DNA of 64,000 nucleotides from Mesorhizobium sp. M4B.F.Ca.ET.058.02.1.1 (GTDB lineage: Bacteria > Pseudomonadota > Alphaproteobacteria > Rhizobiales > Rhizobiaceae): assembly GCF_003952505.1 (NCBI RefSeq), contig NZ_CP034450.1, positions 4,464,001 through 4,528,000 of the forward strand, read 5' to 3'. The notes under the pieces were generated by a model. It ran no database searches and had not been told where the DNA came from. It worked only from the letters and a program-made list of their open reading frames with translations. The position numbers and the translations under genes are program-made. Below, piece after piece: positions 62,276 to 64,000 of the stretch (its first letter is position 1; every line of letters starts with the position of its first letter).

Positions 62276-62827
62276 CGAACAATGAAACCTCGCTCGACGA
62301 GCCGCCGTCTCTACTGTCTCCGGCCTCACGCGGTTGAAGCGAACAGCGCAGCAGCTACTGTTCCGCACAACTCGGATGGCAATTGGGACAAGTCCGCACA
62401 TGTCGTCACGTACGCTGAACGCCGCAGGTACAGCCAAACTGGGGCGGGGCGTTTCTGCCGTTTTGATAGAATTCTATCAAACTGACAATTTTCCTTGCAT
62501 AAATGCAAGGAGAGCTCGGTTGACTCCCCTCCTTTCTTGTCAAGGATGAGTTTGCAGGCTGCGGTGCGGCAGAAGCCGGACAGAACAGCGACCGGTCGAG
62601 TAAAGGCCTGCGCAAACCGCATATTGCGAGCGCCCGCGCGGAGGAAGACGCTCGTCCTGGTGAAAGGCAACGATGCTCAGGCGCCATTGCCATTTGCCGA
62701 GGGCGTCCGCGCGCCGAAAATTTCGAAGCAACAAAGGTGAGATCGAGAATGATGATGACGAAATACAACACAGCTCACCGTCCAGTGCAGTTCTACCGGC
62801 GGGTGGCGGAGTGGGATGGGCTGCCAA
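62276..62827. other. Upstream region of nifA
   Basis: No gene recognised. It holds the paired palindromes at 62463-62510 and then about 320 bases of leader before the nifA start. I looked for a GAF-domain sequence in all frames before nifA and saw none. Confidence 0.5.
62463..62510. promoter_or_regulatory. Paired palindromic operator upstream of nifA
   Basis: TTGATAGAATTCTATCAA (62463-62480) is a perfect 18-bp palindrome. Twelve bases on is the inverted repeat CCTTGCAT-AA-ATGCAAGG (62493-62510), embedded in ATTTTCC...GGAGAGCTCGG, TTGACTC. It is colinear with 55764-55815, with paired compensating changes in the second palindrome. It resembles but does not match an FNR/FixK box, which has a 4-base rather than 8-base spacer. 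Confidence 0.75.
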
Positions 62828-63874
62828 ATGGAACGTAAAAAGATCAGCAAGGAGATGCTTGGCGATAGTCAGGCGCTGCGCAAGCTGCGTGAGCACCTTG
62901 TCAAGGTGGCCAAGGCGAAGACTACGGTCCTGTTGCGAGGTGAATCCGGAACCGGTAAGGAGCTGGTTGCCAAAGCCATTCACGAGCTCTCGCCTCGCGC
63001 CAAGCAGCCCTTCATCAAGGTCAATTGCGCGGCGCTCACCGAGACGCTTCTGGAATCTGACTTGTTCGGTCATGAGAAGGGTGCCTTCACCGACGCGAGC
63101 AGTTTGCGCAAGGGGCGCTTTGAGGCTGCCGACAAAGGCACATTGTTTCTGGACGAGATTGGCGAAATATCGGGCTCGTTCCAGGCTAAGCTGCTGCGTG
63201 TCCTGCAGGAGCAGGAGTTTGAGCGTGTCGGCAGCAACCACACCATTAAAGTCGATGTTCGCGTGATTGCCGCAACCAACAGGGACTTGGAAAAGGCAGT
63301 TCAACGCAAGGAGTTCCGGCAAGACCTCTATTACCGCATCAGCGTCGTCACTTTACGCGTGCCGGCATTGCGCGAAAGGCGAGGTGATATTCCGCTCTTG
63401 GCCGCTCAGTTTCTCAAGAATTTCAATACTGAGAATGATCACACGCTGACCTTCGCTCCCGAAGCGATTGAGGTGCTAATGAATTGCGAATTTCCAGGCA
63501 ACATCCGAGAGCTCGAAAACTGCGTTCAACGGACGGCAGTTCTGGCGACGGGTCCATCAATCCTCAGAACTGACTTTGCCTGTTGCGTGGGTGAGTGCTT
63601 GGCCGCGGCGCTGTGGAAGAACGGACCGCCGACGTCAGAGAACTCGACTACGATCGAGCCTTCCGCCGCCCGTGCCGCCCCGCCCGTCGGCGACGGGCAA
63701 GCGCCGATAGGCCCTGCCACGACTCGTGGTAGGGTGCCCGATGCCGATACGGTCATTGCCGCCATGGAAAAGTGTGGCTGGGTGCAGGCAAAGGCGGCGC
63801 GCCTGCTCGGTTTGACCCCGCGCCAGATCGGCTACGTGCTGAGAAAACACGGCATCGAGATCAAGCGTCTCTGA
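62828..63874 (+). CDS. nifA: Nitrogen-fixation activator NifA, GAF-less
   Basis: A sigma-54 activator of nif/fix genes. The 348-residue protein begins directly with the AAA+ domain: LLRGESGTGKELVAKAIHEL (Walker A), HEKGAFTDASSLRKGRFEAA (L1 loop, with GAFTDA instead of GAFTGA), GTLFLDEIGE (Walker B) and FPGNIRELENC. The oxygen-sensing cysteine pattern C-X11-C-X19-C-X4-C of rhizobial NifA is complete, and the C-terminal helix-turn-helix is KAARLLGLTPRQIGYVLRKH. An N-terminal GAF domain is absent, as in R. leguminosarum bv. trifolii NifA. ATG 62816 is an alternative start. A paired-palindrome operator lies upstream; nifB would be expected downstream, beyond the window. Confidence 0.92.
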   Translation: MERKKISKEMLGDSQALRKLREHLVKVAKAKTTVLLRGESGTGKELVAKAIHELSPRAKQPFIKVNCAALTETLLESDLFGHEKGAFTDASSLRKGRFEAADKGTLFLDEIGEISGSFQAKLLRVLQEQEFERVGSNHTIKVDVRVIAATNRDLEKAVQRKEFRQDLYYRISVVTLRVPALRERRGDIPLLAAQFLKNFNTENDHTLTFAPEAIEVLMNCEFPGNIRELENCVQRTAVLATGPSILRTDFACCVGECLAAALWKNGPPTSENSTTIEPSAARAAPPVGDGQAPIGPATTRGRVPDADTVIAAMEKCGWVQAKAARLLGLTPRQIGYVLRKHGIEIKRL

Positions 63875-63985
63875 AACAACCCGCCGAGCAAGAGCTGGAG
63901 CAGGTCAAGCATTGGTGCTCTGGCGCCGAGCCCATCGGCCACCTTACGAACGTGGGTGTGAACAGCGCTGCCAAGATTCCGGCCG

Positions 63986-64000
63986 TGTGCTTTCTACCAC
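63986..64000. promoter_or_regulatory. Possible NifA activator site cut by the window edge
   Basis: TGT-GCTTTCTACC-AC runs to the last base. If the next base is A, this is a TGT-N10-ACA NifA site, as expected upstream of nifB. Evidence is partial. Confidence 0.3.

Noticed and set aside
62463..62480. FNR/FixK box upstream of nifA
   Set aside because: The half-sites TTGAT and ATCAA are present but separated by 8 bases instead of 4, and the same element recurs upstream of the isomerase-like gene, so a LacI-type operator is the better reading.

Overview
The window looks like part of the symbiosis island or symbiotic replicon of a Mesorhizobium-type alphaproteobacterium. It carries nodA, nodB, nodC, nodI, nodJ and nodH, two copies of nodF-nodE, one intact nodD, four nod boxes, a nifA gene, a dctA gene with a sigma-54 promoter, and a complete thiamine operon. 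These are embedded in many IS and gene relics. Genus-level placement is inference from gene content and island-like decay, not from a phylogeny.

Layout. 1-7.4 kb: a GGDEF/EAL cyclic-di-GMP protein, relics of IS110 and IS256 transposases, a cut-down HWE-type histidine kinase, an Hsp20 gene and a broken DUF982 gene. 7.4-12.8 kb (minus strand): thiC-thiO-thiS-thiG-thiE-thiD behind a TPP riboswitch. 12.8-16.2 kb: mostly decayed DNA with one small unassigned gene and a frameshifted scpB relic. 16.2-35.4 kb: a defence-like island. It holds a DUF433/DUF5615 toxin-antitoxin pair, a minus-strand operon (DUF4011-helicase-Vsr giant protein, SbcD/YhaO-like phosphoesterase, YhaN-like SMC ATPase with a frameshift), a RloC-like ATPase with a frameshift, a fragment of an Mrr-like endonuclease, and an intact tightly packed three-gene operon (metallophosphoesterase, P-loop ATPase, CARF-like Rossmann protein) that I cannot match to a named system. 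35.4-44.2 kb: a methyltransferase, an orphan gltD, a TauD-type dioxygenase fused to a cysteine-synthase fragment, and several pseudogenes.

44.2-64 kb: the symbiotic core. A 2-kb module (nodD relic, nod box, nodA relic, nodF, nodE) is present twice, 15.7 kb apart, flanking the nodABC-IJ-H cluster, dctA, a LacI-family regulator, an inosose-isomerase-like gene, the intact nodD and an IS110 relic. The nodE copies are nearly identical except for two blocks that fall on the acyl-pocket region, so they may load different fatty acids. NodH predicts sulfated Nod factors and NodF/NodE predict special polyunsaturated acyl chains, as known for symbionts of temperate galegoid legumes.

Regulation ties the region together. 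NodD should act at the nod boxes. A perfect TGT-N10-ACA site plus a -24/-12 promoter puts dctA under NifA/sigma-54. The same pair of palindromes occurs upstream of the isomerase-like gene and upstream of nifA, which suggests that the LacI-family regulator encoded next to the isomerase gene also controls nifA. The NifA has no N-terminal GAF domain, carries the rhizobial cysteine motif, and has GAFTDA in place of GAFTGA.
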